24,933 nt of DNA from Thiotrichaceae bacterium (GCA_027008665.1 JALVEA010000340.1:1-24933); one strand, 5' to 3'. Positions 7,723 to 16,553 are shown, counted from the first letter of the stretch. The notes: generated by a model from the sequence alone, not told the origin. Translations and numbers: made by a program.

Positions 7723-8643
7723 TTAATTTGTTCTCATCATCCGTTTTGCAGCCAGCAGTTTATCACTAGAACATCTGCCAATCCCAATAAACTCACCTGA
7801 TTGATGATAAATTCGAATTAAAGAAGCGTTGGGGATATCATCTCGACTGATCTTTAAGCCATATTTTATCTGTGTCGTTTCTTCATTATTTAGAATAATT
7901 TGAGGGTAATGACTAAGGGCGCTATCAATAGGAAGTAGTGTGTTATCTAATAATCTTTCATCTTGCTCTGCCAATTGTTGCAGTTCTTCTAAAGTGTAGG
8001 TTTTACTACAATCGAAAGGGGAAACTTCGGTACGTTCAAGCGCAGTAATATAAGCACCAAAACCAAGTTCATTACCGATATCTTGTGCTAAAGTGCGAAT
8101 ATAAGTGCCTTTGCTACAATGAATATCGAGTTTTAATGTATCATGAGTACGCTCTAATAACTTTAATTTGTAGATAGTAATTTTACGTTCTTTACGCTTA
8201 ATTTTTATTCCTTTACGTGCCAGTTTATACAGCGGAGTACCATTATGTTTCAAGGCTGAATACATTGGTGGGATTTGTGTAATAGCGCCTGTAAATTGCT
8301 TCAATACTGCTTGTAACCTTTCATCACTAAACTCTGTAACAGCAACTGACTTTAAAATCTCACCTTCTGTATCCCCTGTACTGCTCGTTTGTCCTAACTG
8401 AACCGTAGTAATATAGCGTTTATTAGAATTCAGTAAATAGCCTGAAACTTTGGTTGCCTCACCAAAACATAAAGGCAAAACACCTGTTGCTTTAGGGTCT
8501 AAACTGCCTGTATGCCCTCCTTTTTTTGCTCTAAATAAATAACGCGCACGTTGCAATGCGCCATTAGAGCTTAAATCAAGGGGCTTATTTAATAATAATA
8601 TACCACTAATATTGCGGAAAAAGACTTTCTGTTTTTTTATCAT
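7723..8643 (-). CDS. truB: tRNA pseudouridine(55) synthase TruB
   Basis: Makes pseudouridine 55 in the T-loop of tRNAs. The N-terminal block SGILLLNKPLDLSSN and the catalytic segment GGHTGSLDP (nucleophile Asp49 in this numbering) are followed by ATGVLPLCFGEATK, all diagnostic. GTYIRTLAQDIG, in the middle of the protein, is the second conserved block. The length of 306 aa is normal. The start is uncertain. The ATG at 8643 has no ribosome binding site. A strong AGGAGG site 16 bases further upstream serves the ATG at 8659, whose frame reaches TAG after 17 codons; removing one A from the A7 run would join that start to truB in frame (see findings). It lies 124 bases after rbfA and 20 bases before the PTGES2-like gene. 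Confidence 0.95.
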   Translation of the reverse strand: MIKKQKVFFRNISGILLLNKPLDLSSNGALQRARYLFRAKKGGHTGSLDPKATGVLPLCFGEATKVSGYLLNSNKRYITTVQLGQTSSTGDTEGEILKSVAVTEFSDERLQAVLKQFTGAITQIPPMYSALKHNGTPLYKLARKGIKIKRKERKITIYKLKLLERTHDTLKLDIHCSKGTYIRTLAQDIGNELGFGAYITALERTEVSPFDCSKTYTLEELQQLAEQDERLLDNTLLPIDSALSHYPQIILNNEETTQIKYGLKISRDDIPNASLIRIYHQSGEFIGIGRCSSDKLLAAKRMMRTN

Positions 8644-8659
8644 TTTTTAATTGGGACAT
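8606..8659 (-). other. Short ORF with strong RBS overlapping the truB start (17 codons)
   Basis: ATG at 8659 is preceded by AGGAGG (8665-8670) at 5 bases, the best ribosome binding site near truB. It encodes MSQLKNDKKTESLFPQY and ends in TAG inside truB. Its codons 8-10 run through an A7 tract (8632-8638). One A fewer would continue as MSQLKNDKKQKVFFR into the TruB frame. It may be the true truB start with a slippage site, a sequencing artefact, or a leader peptide. Confidence 0.6.
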
Positions 8660-8767
8660 AGAATCCTCCTTCCCTTCGATATTTACGTTCCCTAGAGTAA
8701 ATTGATGCTATTCAAGGAAAACTGGTACAAAGTCGAAGGAAAATTTAATACGTACATCTTTACAGCC

Positions 8768-9130
8768 CTAATCATCTTTCCGATCCGACAAAATAGCCTT
8801 GTCAATCAAAGCAGAAAGATCATTGGCTTTTTGCTCTGTATCATCATAAATAAAAATAAGCGCGGGAGTATTGCGTAGTTGAATGCTACGACTGAGCGCA
8901 CCCCGTAAAAAACCTGCCGCACGGTTAAGCCCTATTTGGCATTCTTCATGTTGATCTTGTGCAATAGTATCAAAATAAACTTTGGCTTGAGTTAAATCTT
9001 TTGTTACCACGACATCAAGAATAGACACCATACCAACACGAGGGTCTTTGACTTCATTACGAATCAATAAGGCTAATTCACGTTTGATCTGTTCACCGAT
9101 TCGGTCAGTACGTGAGTAATCATAAGGCAT
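8768..9130 (-). CDS. rbfA: Ribosome-binding factor A
   Basis: Cold-shock and 30S maturation factor that binds the 16S rRNA precursor near its 5' end. The 120-residue product has the single KH-like fold of the family. Visible features are the opening SRTDRIGEQIKRELALLI, the block VKDPRVGMVSILDV, and the segment GFLRGALSRSIQLRNTPALIF. The Ala-type kink motif of the KH domain falls near GFLRGAL. It begins 3 bases after the infB stop, so it is almost certainly translated from the same message. The C-terminus (SDRKDD) is short, as in many gammaproteobacteria. Confidence 0.95.
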   Translation of the reverse strand: MPYDYSRTDRIGEQIKRELALLIRNEVKDPRVGMVSILDVVVTKDLTQAKVYFDTIAQDQHEECQIGLNRAAGFLRGALSRSIQLRNTPALIFIYDDTEQKANDLSALIDKAILSDRKDD

Positions 9131-9133
9131 ATC

Positions 9134-12100
9134 TTAATCCAGAGTGCGTTCAACTTCATAACGATGGAAAACTTCAATTTGATCACCAGCTTGCACATCA
9201 TTATATTTCTTAACACCAATTCCGCATTCTGTTCCCACTCGTACCTCATCAACACTATCTTGATGACGACGTAGAGAATCCAGTTCGCCTTCATGGATAA
9301 CAACATTATCACGTAAAACACGGATAGGTTCACCGCTTTTAATTTTACCTTCAATAACCAAACAACCCGCAATTTTTCCAAAACCTGTACCACGGAAAGT
9401 ATCTTTAACTTCTGCAATACCAATTAATTCTTCACGAAGCTCAGGTTTAAGTAGACCACTCATGGCATCACGGACATCGTCAATTAGCTCATAGATAATA
9501 CTGTAATAACGTGTTTCAACACCTGATTCAGAAGCAAAACGACGCGCAGCAGCATCAGCACGGACATTAAAACCTAAAATCACAGCATCAGCAGCTTGGG
9601 CGCGAGCAACATCTGTTTCAGTAATACCACCAATAGAGGATGAAATTATTTTCACCGCAACTTCAGTGGTTGAAATTTGGTTAAGCGAGTTTACAATGGC
9701 TTCCATACTGCCATGTACATCGGTTTTCAATAGTATATTGAAGATTGCCTTCTCACCTGGTTTCATTTTCTCAAACATTTCATCAAGTTTTGCCGCTTGT
9801 TGTGCTGCAAAACGTGTTTCACGCTCCTTTTCACGACGAGCTTCAGCAAGTTCTCTTGCTTGACGCTCATTCTTTAGCACCACTAGTTCTGAACCTGAAC
9901 TAGGTGTACCTGATAAACCTTGTATTTCTACAGGAATAGAAGGACCAGCATTGGTAATTATTTTACCATTTTCATCCAGCATGGCACGAATACGACCGTA
10001 TTCTGCTCCACATAAAACAATATCACCTTTTTTCAAAGTACCTTGCTGAACAAGAACACTAGCAACTGCTCCACGCCCTTTTACAACGCGTGATTCTATG
10101 ATGAGACCCGTTGCAGGTCCTTTAGTACGTGCTTTTAACTCTAATACTTCGGATACTAATAAAATAGCTTCCAGTAACTCGTCAATACCTTCCCCTGTTT
10201 TAGCAGAGATATTAACAAACACATCATCTCCCCCCCAGTCTTCTGGTACGACTTCATAATTAGCCAAGTCAGTTTTAACCTGTTCTGGATTGGCCTGTTC
10301 TTTATCAATCTTATTAATTGCAATAATCAAAGGAACATCAGAGGCACGAGCATGTTTGATTGCTTCCTTTGTTTGTGGCATCACACCATCATCCGCTGCA
10401 ACCACGATAATAACAATATCGGTCGCTTTCGCACCACGGGCGCGCATATCAGAGAAGGCAGCATGTCCTGGGGTATCAAGGAATGAAATAACACCATTAT
10501 CCGTTTCAACATGATAAGCATCAATATGCTGGGTAATACCCCCCGCTTCGCCTGCGGCAACACGAGATTGGCGAATATAGTCAAGCAGTGAGGTTTTACC
10601 ATGATCAACATGTCCCATAATAGTAACAACAGGAGGACGAGGTAACTGCTCAAATTTATCCATATTGCCAAGCAAATCACTAGAGGATATTTCCTCATCT
10701 ACAGCTTTAACAGGGATGGCCGTATGCCCCATCTCTTCAACAATAAGAATTGCTGTATCTTGATCAACCACTTGATTAATGGTCGCCATAACCCCCATCC
10801 CCATAAGAACACGGATAATATCTGCACCTTTTACAGCTATTTTTTGTGCAAGTTCAGACACAACAATAGTATCAGGAATTTCAACATTACGAATAACAGG
10901 GGCTGTTGGTTTTTCAAAAGCATGTTCTGTTGATTGCTGTACAACAACTTGCTGTCTGCCTTTTTTCTTTTGACGACGACCACCTTTAATATGAAGCTGT
11001 TTTTTATTAGCTCCTGGACCTTGCGCCCGCCCTTGAAAAGGTTTCTTTACTTTCTTTTCAGGTTTTTTAGCAACAACTGCAGGTGTGGTTGCCTTAGCCT
11101 TGGCAGCTGTTTTTTCGGCAACAGGAGCAGGTTTAGGTGCGACAGCAGGTCTTGGTGGTGGTTTACGAGAAGGTCGGCGTTTTAAGCTTAAAGCCGCTTC
11201 TTCTTTTGATCTTTTAGCAACAATTTCACGCATTTGCTTGGGCGTTAAAGGCGCTGCTATTGTCGGTCTTTCCATCACGCTAGGTGTAACTGTCTGCTGA
11301 ATTGGTTTACTAGGTGCTTTCTCTTCAACTTTATTTTCAGTAACTTTTTTATCAGCGATCTTATTCTTAACGGTTTTTTTGTTGGGGCTTACTTTTGGCA
11401 TGATTTTAGCTGGTGTTTTTTCGCTAATAGTTTCTTCGTTAGCTACTACATTTATTCTTTCTTTTGGAGCAACTACTTTAGCATTTTTATCAGTGGGAGC
11501 GGGAGAATTTTCTTTTGTTTCAACCACAGTTGTCTTACTTTCTTTTGCAATCACATCTTCAGATATTATTTCTTTCTTAGTATCTTCTTTTATTGCGATG
11601 GAAGAAGAATTAGCAACGACTTGTTTTTTATTATTTTGACGCGCTTTTTTATCAGATTGTTTTTGTTTTCGATCAATCGTTGCTTGCTCACGCGCTTTAC
11701 GCTCTGCTTCAAGTTGTTTAGCAAGTTCTTCTGAGCGAGAACTAGGTGCGGGCGAACTTGTTTCAGTGGTTGCTGTCACAGGAGCCGTTTCTATAGAGAC
11801 AGGGGGCACTGGTCGTGTAAATGTTTTTTTACGTTTAACAGCAATATTCACCGTTCTACCAGAGACATTCATTGCACTATTAGAACGTTTTTTTAAGGAG
11901 AGCTTATTTTTCTTTTTCATTTGTCCAGTGTTTTCTTTCTTGCTGGAACGAATATGCTCAAGCAATCTTAGCTTTTCTTTTTCGGTGATATAATCTTCAG
12001 GGCTATTGGCTTTTATACCAGCCTCTTTAAGTTGCTGAAGCAGTACTTCTACAGGAGTGCTGACGATTTCGGCGAGTTGTTTTACTAATATTTCTGACAT
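9134..12100 (-). CDS. infB: Translation initiation factor IF-2
   Basis: GTPase that places initiator fMet-tRNA on the 30S subunit and promotes 50S joining. The 988 residues comprise the IF2 N-terminal helical domain (about 1-52), a conserved SGRTVNIAVKRKKTF block (80-94), and a long charged, Ala/Lys/Pro-rich linker (about 100-390). A second IF2N domain (about 405-470) and the G domain follow: G1 GHVDHGKT (496-503), G3 DTPGH (542-546) and G4 NKID (596-599). The C-terminal domains that bind fMet-tRNA complete the protein. It is about 100 residues longer than E. coli IF2, mostly in the linker. AGGAG sits 8 bases before the ATG at 12100. It follows nusA by 20 bases and leads into rbfA after 3 bases. 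Confidence 0.98.
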   Translation of the reverse strand: MSEILVKQLAEIVSTPVEVLLQQLKEAGIKANSPEDYITEKEKLRLLEHIRSSKKENTGQMKKKNKLSLKKRSNSAMNVSGRTVNIAVKRKKTFTRPVPPVSIETAPVTATTETSSPAPSSRSEELAKQLEAERKAREQATIDRKQKQSDKKARQNNKKQVVANSSSIAIKEDTKKEIISEDVIAKESKTTVVETKENSPAPTDKNAKVVAPKERINVVANEETISEKTPAKIMPKVSPNKKTVKNKIADKKVTENKVEEKAPSKPIQQTVTPSVMERPTIAAPLTPKQMREIVAKRSKEEAALSLKRRPSRKPPPRPAVAPKPAPVAEKTAAKAKATTPAVVAKKPEKKVKKPFQGRAQGPGANKKQLHIKGGRRQKKKGRQQVVVQQSTEHAFEKPTAPVIRNVEIPDTIVVSELAQKIAVKGADIIRVLMGMGVMATINQVVDQDTAILIVEEMGHTAIPVKAVDEEISSSDLLGNMDKFEQLPRPPVVTIMGHVDHGKTSLLDYIRQSRVAAGEAGGITQHIDAYHVETDNGVISFLDTPGHAAFSDMRARGAKATDIVIIVVAADDGVMPQTKEAIKHARASDVPLIIAINKIDKEQANPEQVKTDLANYEVVPEDWGGDDVFVNISAKTGEGIDELLEAILLVSEVLELKARTKGPATGLIIESRVVKGRGAVASVLVQQGTLKKGDIVLCGAEYGRIRAMLDENGKIITNAGPSIPVEIQGLSGTPSSGSELVVLKNERQARELAEARREKERETRFAAQQAAKLDEMFEKMKPGEKAIFNILLKTDVHGSMEAIVNSLNQISTTEVAVKIISSSIGGITETDVARAQAADAVILGFNVRADAAARRFASESGVETRYYSIIYELIDDVRDAMSGLLKPELREELIGIAEVKDTFRGTGFGKIAGCLVIEGKIKSGEPIRVLRDNVVIHEGELDSLRRHQDSVDEVRVGTECGIGVKKYNDVQAGDQIEVFHRYEVERTLD

Positions 12101-12120
12101 CCGTATTTTCTCCTGTTATT

Positions 12121-13650
12121 TTAAACATTTGAACCCTGCTCATTAGAGTCTGTTGGTACGCTCAAATCTTTTTCTTCAGCAAACCAAGGTTCTCTTGCTG
12201 TCATAATCAATGTCGCTGCTTGATCATCGTCAATACCTTCAATTTCTGTTAGCTCATCAACAGATTGCTCTGCAAGATCTTCCATAGTGCAAATTCCTTG
12301 AGCTGAAAGTAATTCGGCTAATGCTTCATTCATTCCTTCCATTTCTAAAAGATCATCAGCAGGTTCACAACCATCTCCACCTAATTCTAGGGAAAGTAAA
12401 GCATTGCGCGCACGACTTCGTAATTCTTCTATTATTTCTTCATCAAACTCTTCTATTTTCAAGAACTCTTCAACGGGGATATAGGCAACCTCATCAAGGC
12501 TGCTAAATCCTTCTTCCACCAGAAGCCCTGCTATTTCTTCATCAACATCCAGTTGTTCTGAGAACAAATTAATGATAATTTGAGCTTCTTTTATCCCTTT
12601 CGCCTCTGCATCACTCTCACTCATGACATTGAGAATCCAGCCTGTTAGTTCGCTAGCAAGGCGCACATTCTGTCCACCTTTACCAATCGCCTGCGATAGC
12701 TTGTCTTCTTCAACACCTATATCCATGCTCTTTTTTTCTTCATCGACAACAATAGAGAGAACTTCTGCAGGTTGCATTGCATTTATAATAAAAGGCGCAA
12801 TGTCTTCATCCCATGGGATGATATCCACTCGTTCATTATTAAGCTCATTCGTAACAGTCTGTATTCGTGAACCACGCATACCGACACAAGCACCAATAGG
12901 GTCAAGATTTGGTATCAATGCCTGTACCGCAATCTTAGCGCGAGAACCAGGATCACGCGCGCATCCCATAACTTCTATCATTTCCTGACCAATTTCAGGC
13001 ACTTCTAGCTTAATCAATTCAATAAGAAATTCATTAGCGGTACGACTCACAATCATTTGTGGGCCACGCGCATCTTCTCGAATCTCTTTTAATAGACCGC
13101 GTAGTCTATCACCAACTCGCACGTTTTCACGAGGAATCATTTGATCTCGTGGAATTAAAGCTTCTGCATTATCACCTAAATCAAGCATAATGCCACGACG
13201 ATCAGCGCGTTTAACCGTGCCAAGAACCAACTGTCCCATTTGATCTCTAAAGTTTTCAACCACCCGTTCACGTTCTGCTTGGCGTATTTTTTGAACAATC
13301 ACTTGCTTAGCAGTTTGCGCTGCAATACGTCCAAATTTGATCGACTCAACAGGTTCTTCTATAAATTCACCAATTTCAAGTTCTAAGCCTCTTGCTTTTG
13401 CATAGCTAAGAAGGATTTGTTTTTCAGGTGATTCAAACTTTGGATCTTCATCATCTAATACTTCCCAACGTCGAAAAGATTTATAGTCACCTGTTGTTCT
13501 ATTGATATCAACACGAATATCCATTTCCATGCCATAACGCTTACGGGTTGCGGTTGCCAATGCAATCTCTATGGCTTCGAAGATTATTTCAGGTGCTACA
13601 TTTTTTTCATTGGACATCGCGTCCACAACGTACAGTATCTCTTTGCTCAT
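12121..13650 (-). CDS. nusA: Transcription termination/antitermination factor NusA
   Basis: Binds RNA polymerase and nascent RNA, controlling pausing, intrinsic termination and rRNA antitermination. Domains in order are the N-terminal RNA polymerase-binding domain (1-125), S1 domain (about 135-200, GQLVLGTVKRADRRG), KH1 (GACVGMRG, 253-260), KH2 (QAIGKGGQNVRLA, 320-332), and two acidic helix-hairpin-helix repeats (about 360-425 and 435-495). The acidic repeats are typical of gammaproteobacterial NusA and interact with the alpha subunit C-terminal domain and with N-type antiterminators. The length of 509 aa is close to E. coli NusA. AGGTG lies about 10 bases before the ATG. It sits between rimP and infB in the standard order. 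Confidence 0.98.
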   Translation of the reverse strand: MSKEILYVVDAMSNEKNVAPEIIFEAIEIALATATRKRYGMEMDIRVDINRTTGDYKSFRRWEVLDDEDPKFESPEKQILLSYAKARGLELEIGEFIEEPVESIKFGRIAAQTAKQVIVQKIRQAERERVVENFRDQMGQLVLGTVKRADRRGIMLDLGDNAEALIPRDQMIPRENVRVGDRLRGLLKEIREDARGPQMIVSRTANEFLIELIKLEVPEIGQEMIEVMGCARDPGSRAKIAVQALIPNLDPIGACVGMRGSRIQTVTNELNNERVDIIPWDEDIAPFIINAMQPAEVLSIVVDEEKKSMDIGVEEDKLSQAIGKGGQNVRLASELTGWILNVMSESDAEAKGIKEAQIIINLFSEQLDVDEEIAGLLVEEGFSSLDEVAYIPVEEFLKIEEFDEEIIEELRSRARNALLSLELGGDGCEPADDLLEMEGMNEALAELLSAQGICTMEDLAEQSVDELTEIEGIDDDQAATLIMTAREPWFAEEKDLSVPTDSNEQGSNV

Positions 13651-13709
13651 AGGGTTATTACACCTAACATTTTACCTAAAAATATTACTGGGCTATTCAT
13701 ATCGATTTT

Positions 13710-14153
13710 TTATTCCATTATTAGGCGAGTGCGATCAATAGCATCAAAAGGAATAGTATGTATTTCTTTATCCACTAAAATTGACACATGAGTCTCGGTT
13801 ACTTGCTCTAAACTGCCACGAAAGTTTCTGCGTTCATTAATAGGCGTCCTAGTACGAATTTTTGCTGATTGACCGACATATTGTTTATATTGATCAATAG
13901 AAAAAAGCACTCGATCAATTCCAGGAGAAGACACTTCCAGAATATAAGCAACAGGAATAATGTCTTCCACATCCAGTACCGCACCCATTTGTCGACTGAC
14001 TTGAGCACAGTCCTCAACAGTAATGCCTGATTCTTTTTCAATAAAAATGCGTAAAAGGGCACTTTCTGAATGCGGGCGATACTCATAACCCCATAATTGA
14101 AAACCCAAACCTTCTGTTGTTATTTTGATTAAGTTATTTAATCGATCTTGCAC
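13710..14153 (-). CDS. rimP: Ribosome maturation factor RimP
   Basis: Needed for maturation of the 30S subunit. The 147-residue product has the two-domain RimP layout: the N-terminal alpha/beta domain contains LGFQLWGYEY and LLRIFIEKE, followed by GITVEDCAQVSRQ and a conserved YILEVSSPGIDRVL block (about 87-100). The C-terminal SH3-like domain follows (GSLEQV, then IPFDAIDRTRL). The start is GTG at 14153, supported by TAGGA 7 bases upstream and by alignment with RimP length. It is the first protein gene of the metY operon and begins 33 bases after the terminator that follows the tRNA gene. Confidence 0.96.
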   Translation of the reverse strand: MQDRLNNLIKITTEGLGFQLWGYEYRPHSESALLRIFIEKESGITVEDCAQVSRQMGAVLDVEDIIPVAYILEVSSPGIDRVLFSIDQYKQYVGQSAKIRTRTPINERRNFRGSLEQVTETHVSILVDKEIHTIPFDAIDRTRLIME

Positions 14154-14186
14154 TGAGTGTTCCTATTTAAACAAATTTCAAGCAAT

Positions 14187-14213
14187 AAAAAAGCCCCGTA
14201 AACGGAGCTTTTT
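14187..14213 (-). terminator. Intrinsic terminator between metY and rimP
   Basis: On the minus strand the stem GCTCCG/CGGGGC (one G-U wobble when read as RNA) closes a TTTA loop at 14193-14208. Five A lie before it and six T directly after (14187-14192). This is a canonical terminator for metY. Because rimP, nusA and infB lie just downstream on the same strand with no clear promoter of their own in the 33-base gap, it probably terminates only part of the transcripts. On the plus strand the stem has a C/A mismatch and no gene points into it. Confidence 0.85.
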
Positions 14214-14216
14214 ATC

Positions 14217-14244
14217 ATTGAGACAAGAGCAGTTATGTCTCAAT
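14217..14244 (-). other. Perfect 9-bp hairpin just after metY
   Basis: ATTGAGACA (14217-14225) and TGTCTCAAT (14236-14244) are perfect inverted repeats around a 10-base loop. It lies 8 bases past the tRNA 3' end and just before the terminator, with no T-run of its own. It may guide tRNA 3' processing or act in readthrough control. Confidence 0.75.
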
Positions 14245-14252
14245 TTTACATT

Positions 14253-14329
<77 letters not shown>

Positions 14330-14342
14330 TCAGAGGGTGCAG

Positions 14343-14371
14343 ATTATAGGGAAATGTTCAAATAAGTGCAA
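14343..14371 (-). promoter_or_regulatory. Sigma-70 promoter of metY-rimP-nusA-infB
   Basis: Minus strand: -35 TTGCAC (14366-14371), 17-base spacer, -10 TATAAT (14343-14348). The -10 is followed by a GC-rich discriminator (CTGCACCC), a feature of stringently controlled stable-RNA promoters. Upstream is an A/T tract (about 14372-14390) that could serve as an UP element and overlaps the helicase stop codon. The predicted transcript starts about 7 bases before the tRNA. Confidence 0.9.
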
Positions 14372-14386
14372 GCTTTTTTTAAAATT

Positions 14387-16429
14387 TTAAAGTTTTGTAT
14401 GTAAGTAACGTACAGTGGCTAATGTTTTGGAAGAGCTTGGTATATCCATCTCTTTAATTTGCAAAGACTTAGGAACTCTATCTGAGGTCAGTAATAAAAC
14501 CAATTGACAACTAGCACGAGTCATTCCCATATAAAGTTTACGTGTGTTTTCAACAATAAGCGCATGGTGTTCTCTATCCTCAATTCCTACTCGTTTTTCA
14601 TTGTCAAACAAAGCTTGCAAACCAGTGATAAAGACAATCGGGCTTTCAAGACCTGTTGCTGCCTCTAACTCACAAAGTCTTAATGCTTTTTCATCCCAAT
14701 AGGGATCAGTCAAAATACAGGCCGATTGATTTAAGCTGTTTTTAATCGTTTGCAATAAAGGACGCACACTAAAATTAGCCGCATCAAGAATTAAAATGTC
14801 TTGTGCAGGCGTTCCTTTTTTCAAAAGTTTATGCACCTCACTAAGAAGACGGTTTCTTTCATCATTTTGATGCTGAAAATGTAATAGTTTAGGCGCAATA
14901 CAAGCCGATTTAGGCAAATCCATACAAGATTGAATCGTTGATATGTGCTCTATTTCGTCTGGAAGACGGTTTAAGCGATATTCTTCAGCAATTTTTAAAA
15001 TTAAGGGATTAGAACGATAATTGTATTGTAAACGAGTGGTTCGGTTACGTAGATCAATACCTGTTTCTCTCCAGCTTAGGCTACGATTTAGAAAGCCTTG
15101 ATCAGGATCAGCAACCATATAAAGTTGTCCTGTCTTCGGTTTGATGGCTTTTTTTATTAATTCAAACCAGATCGGAGCGAAATATTGCGCCTCATCAACC
15201 AATATATGATCATACTGCTCTAGGTTAACGCTACCCTCTTGTATATTACGCCATAATAAGCGTGGAAGATCAGCCCAAAGCAATACATGGCGTGCTTTTA
15301 ATTCAGCATCAAAATCTAACACCGCTTGCCATAGGCGTTCTCGTAATTCTACACTTAAAGAATGCGCTTGCCCCGAACGCTTTATTTTTAAATAATCAAC
15401 TTCTGTAAAAATCAGACGGTCTTTAATAAAGTTAATTTCGCGTAGAAATGAATGTTGGGTAAAAACTGTTCCTATTAAATGACGTTTTAAGATTTGCTCA
15501 ATCACATCCATTACCTGATGCTCATGAATAAAAGAATGCGTCCATTTCCATTGCTGTTGACACCATTCCATAAAAGGATGACATTCATTTTCCTCACTAT
15601 TGAATAGGCTTTTATAACGCGATTTCAAACAATGGTTAATCGCTTTATTATGGGTCAATACAAGAATTTTTTTCTTAGGATAAAGGTCACGTAATAATTT
15701 TGCACGATGCAATAAAACTAATGACTTACCGCTTCCAGCAGCACCATGAATCAAACGTAAATTATAATTATGAGGTGATGCTTCTTCCTTTTTTAAGACT
15801 AAATCCTGTTTGAGTGCCATTTCTTGCTCTTCACTTAGAAGAAAATGCTCTAATTTTAATGACGTTTGTTGATCAAAACGATGCAATGAGTGATGTTTTG
15901 AAATAGCAGACTCAGGATTAAAGCGACAGCGCATATAGTTCAGCGTATAAGTTGACATAGAAACTCCCATGTATTTGCTCACCAAGGTGGATAATTCCTG
16001 AGGGATAAGTGCGTCCCCTCCAAATAGATGCATGCCATGAGATGTTAAGTGCAATTGCTTTTTTGCATCTAAGCTATTAGGCAATATCACAATAAAAGGA
16101 ACTAATAAACTCGTATGGGCTTGTAGTTTTTTTGGAAGCAATGACTGCTGAAAGTATAATATTTTACGTAATGCGTCTTTCTTATAAGAAAGGATTTCTT
16201 TGTCCTGTCTTTGTGACAGATCCTCGACTTGTGTATCTTCACTGCAAATAAAAATAAAGAGTGAGCGCCTCCCTCGTTGCAAATAAAACAAAGTACCCGC
16301 TGGAAGGTTGCCAGTAGATAAGTGCTGATAGATTTTATAGTCATCTGCTAAGGCACTGCTTAAATGAGTATACAATTGTGTGGCAACGTCACTCGCTGCC
16401 ACCGCATATTTTGGTAATGCGACTGCCAT
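14387..16429 (-). CDS. Superfamily I (UvrD-like) ATP-dependent helicase
   Basis: ATP-driven nucleic-acid translocase, 680 aa. Walker A is GAAGSGKS (229-236), motif Ia follows at ILVLTHNKA (255-263), and Walker B is VDEAQ (411-415) with the DEAQ variant. Motif III is MVADPDQ with the RLQYNYRSN block, and motif VI is YMGMTRA near residue 645. The roughly 220-residue N-terminal part has no conserved nuclease residues I can see. It occupies the place of a NERD or other nuclease-like domain, but the Glu-x-Lys signature is absent. It matches no named helicase (UvrD, Rep, RecB, PcrA) over its full length. The ribosome binding site AGGGGA lies 5 bases before the ATG at 16429, with its own promoter at 16497-16524. 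It reads toward metY and its stop lies beside the metY promoter. Confidence 0.85.
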   Translation of the reverse strand: MAVALPKYAVAASDVATQLYTHLSSALADDYKIYQHLSTGNLPAGTLFYLQRGRRSLFIFICSEDTQVEDLSQRQDKEILSYKKDALRKILYFQQSLLPKKLQAHTSLLVPFIVILPNSLDAKKQLHLTSHGMHLFGGDALIPQELSTLVSKYMGVSMSTYTLNYMRCRFNPESAISKHHSLHRFDQQTSLKLEHFLLSEEQEMALKQDLVLKKEEASPHNYNLRLIHGAAGSGKSLVLLHRAKLLRDLYPKKKILVLTHNKAINHCLKSRYKSLFNSEENECHPFMEWCQQQWKWTHSFIHEHQVMDVIEQILKRHLIGTVFTQHSFLREINFIKDRLIFTEVDYLKIKRSGQAHSLSVELRERLWQAVLDFDAELKARHVLLWADLPRLLWRNIQEGSVNLEQYDHILVDEAQYFAPIWFELIKKAIKPKTGQLYMVADPDQGFLNRSLSWRETGIDLRNRTTRLQYNYRSNPLILKIAEEYRLNRLPDEIEHISTIQSCMDLPKSACIAPKLLHFQHQNDERNRLLSEVHKLLKKGTPAQDILILDAANFSVRPLLQTIKNSLNQSACILTDPYWDEKALRLCELEAATGLESPIVFITGLQALFDNEKRVGIEDREHHALIVENTRKLYMGMTRASCQLVLLLTSDRVPKSLQIKEMDIPSSSKTLATVRYLHTKL

Positions 16430-16496
16430 AATAATCCCCTAAAACACGTGTATTTCGACTCCATTGTCTTATTTTTAATATATACACAAGCTCGGC

Positions 16497-16524
16497 AGTA
16501 TACATAAAACATATTGCAGGTCAA
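16497..16524 (-). promoter_or_regulatory. Sigma-70 promoter for the helicase gene
   Basis: Minus strand: -35 TTGACC (16519-16524), 16-base spacer, -10 TATACT (16497-16502), each five of six to consensus. The predicted start is near 16490, leaving a leader of about 60 bases before the ATG. A perfect inverted repeat lies just upstream of the -35. Confidence 0.75.
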
Positions 16525-16526
16525 CC

Positions 16527-16553
16527 ACTTCTCTGTCTATAGCTCAGAGAAGT
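16527..16553. repeat. Perfect 9-9-9 inverted repeat between helicase and hisC
   Basis: ACTTCTCTG (16527-16535) and CAGAGAAGT (16545-16553) flank a 9-base spacer. It sits 2 bases upstream of the helicase -35 and 91 bases upstream of the hisC -35, so it is placed to be an operator. Followed by TTTTCTT on the plus strand, it could also end a plus-strand transcript, but I see no plus-strand gene before it. Confidence 0.7.

Noticed and set aside
8673..8739. 7-bp inverted repeat CCTTCGA/TCGAAGG upstream of truB
   Set aside because: The arms are short and 53 bases apart. This can occur by chance in a 124-base gap.
9073..9423. Minus-strand open frame across the infB-rbfA junction
   Set aside because: It is another frame of clear infB and rbfA sequence, and its protein is not family-like.
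10724..11993. Several plus-strand open frames opposite infB, including Ala/Val- and Phe-rich ones
   Set aside because: They lie antisense to the low-complexity, Ala/Lys-rich linker of IF-2, have no ribosome binding sites and show no family resemblance. Codon bias of infB explains them.
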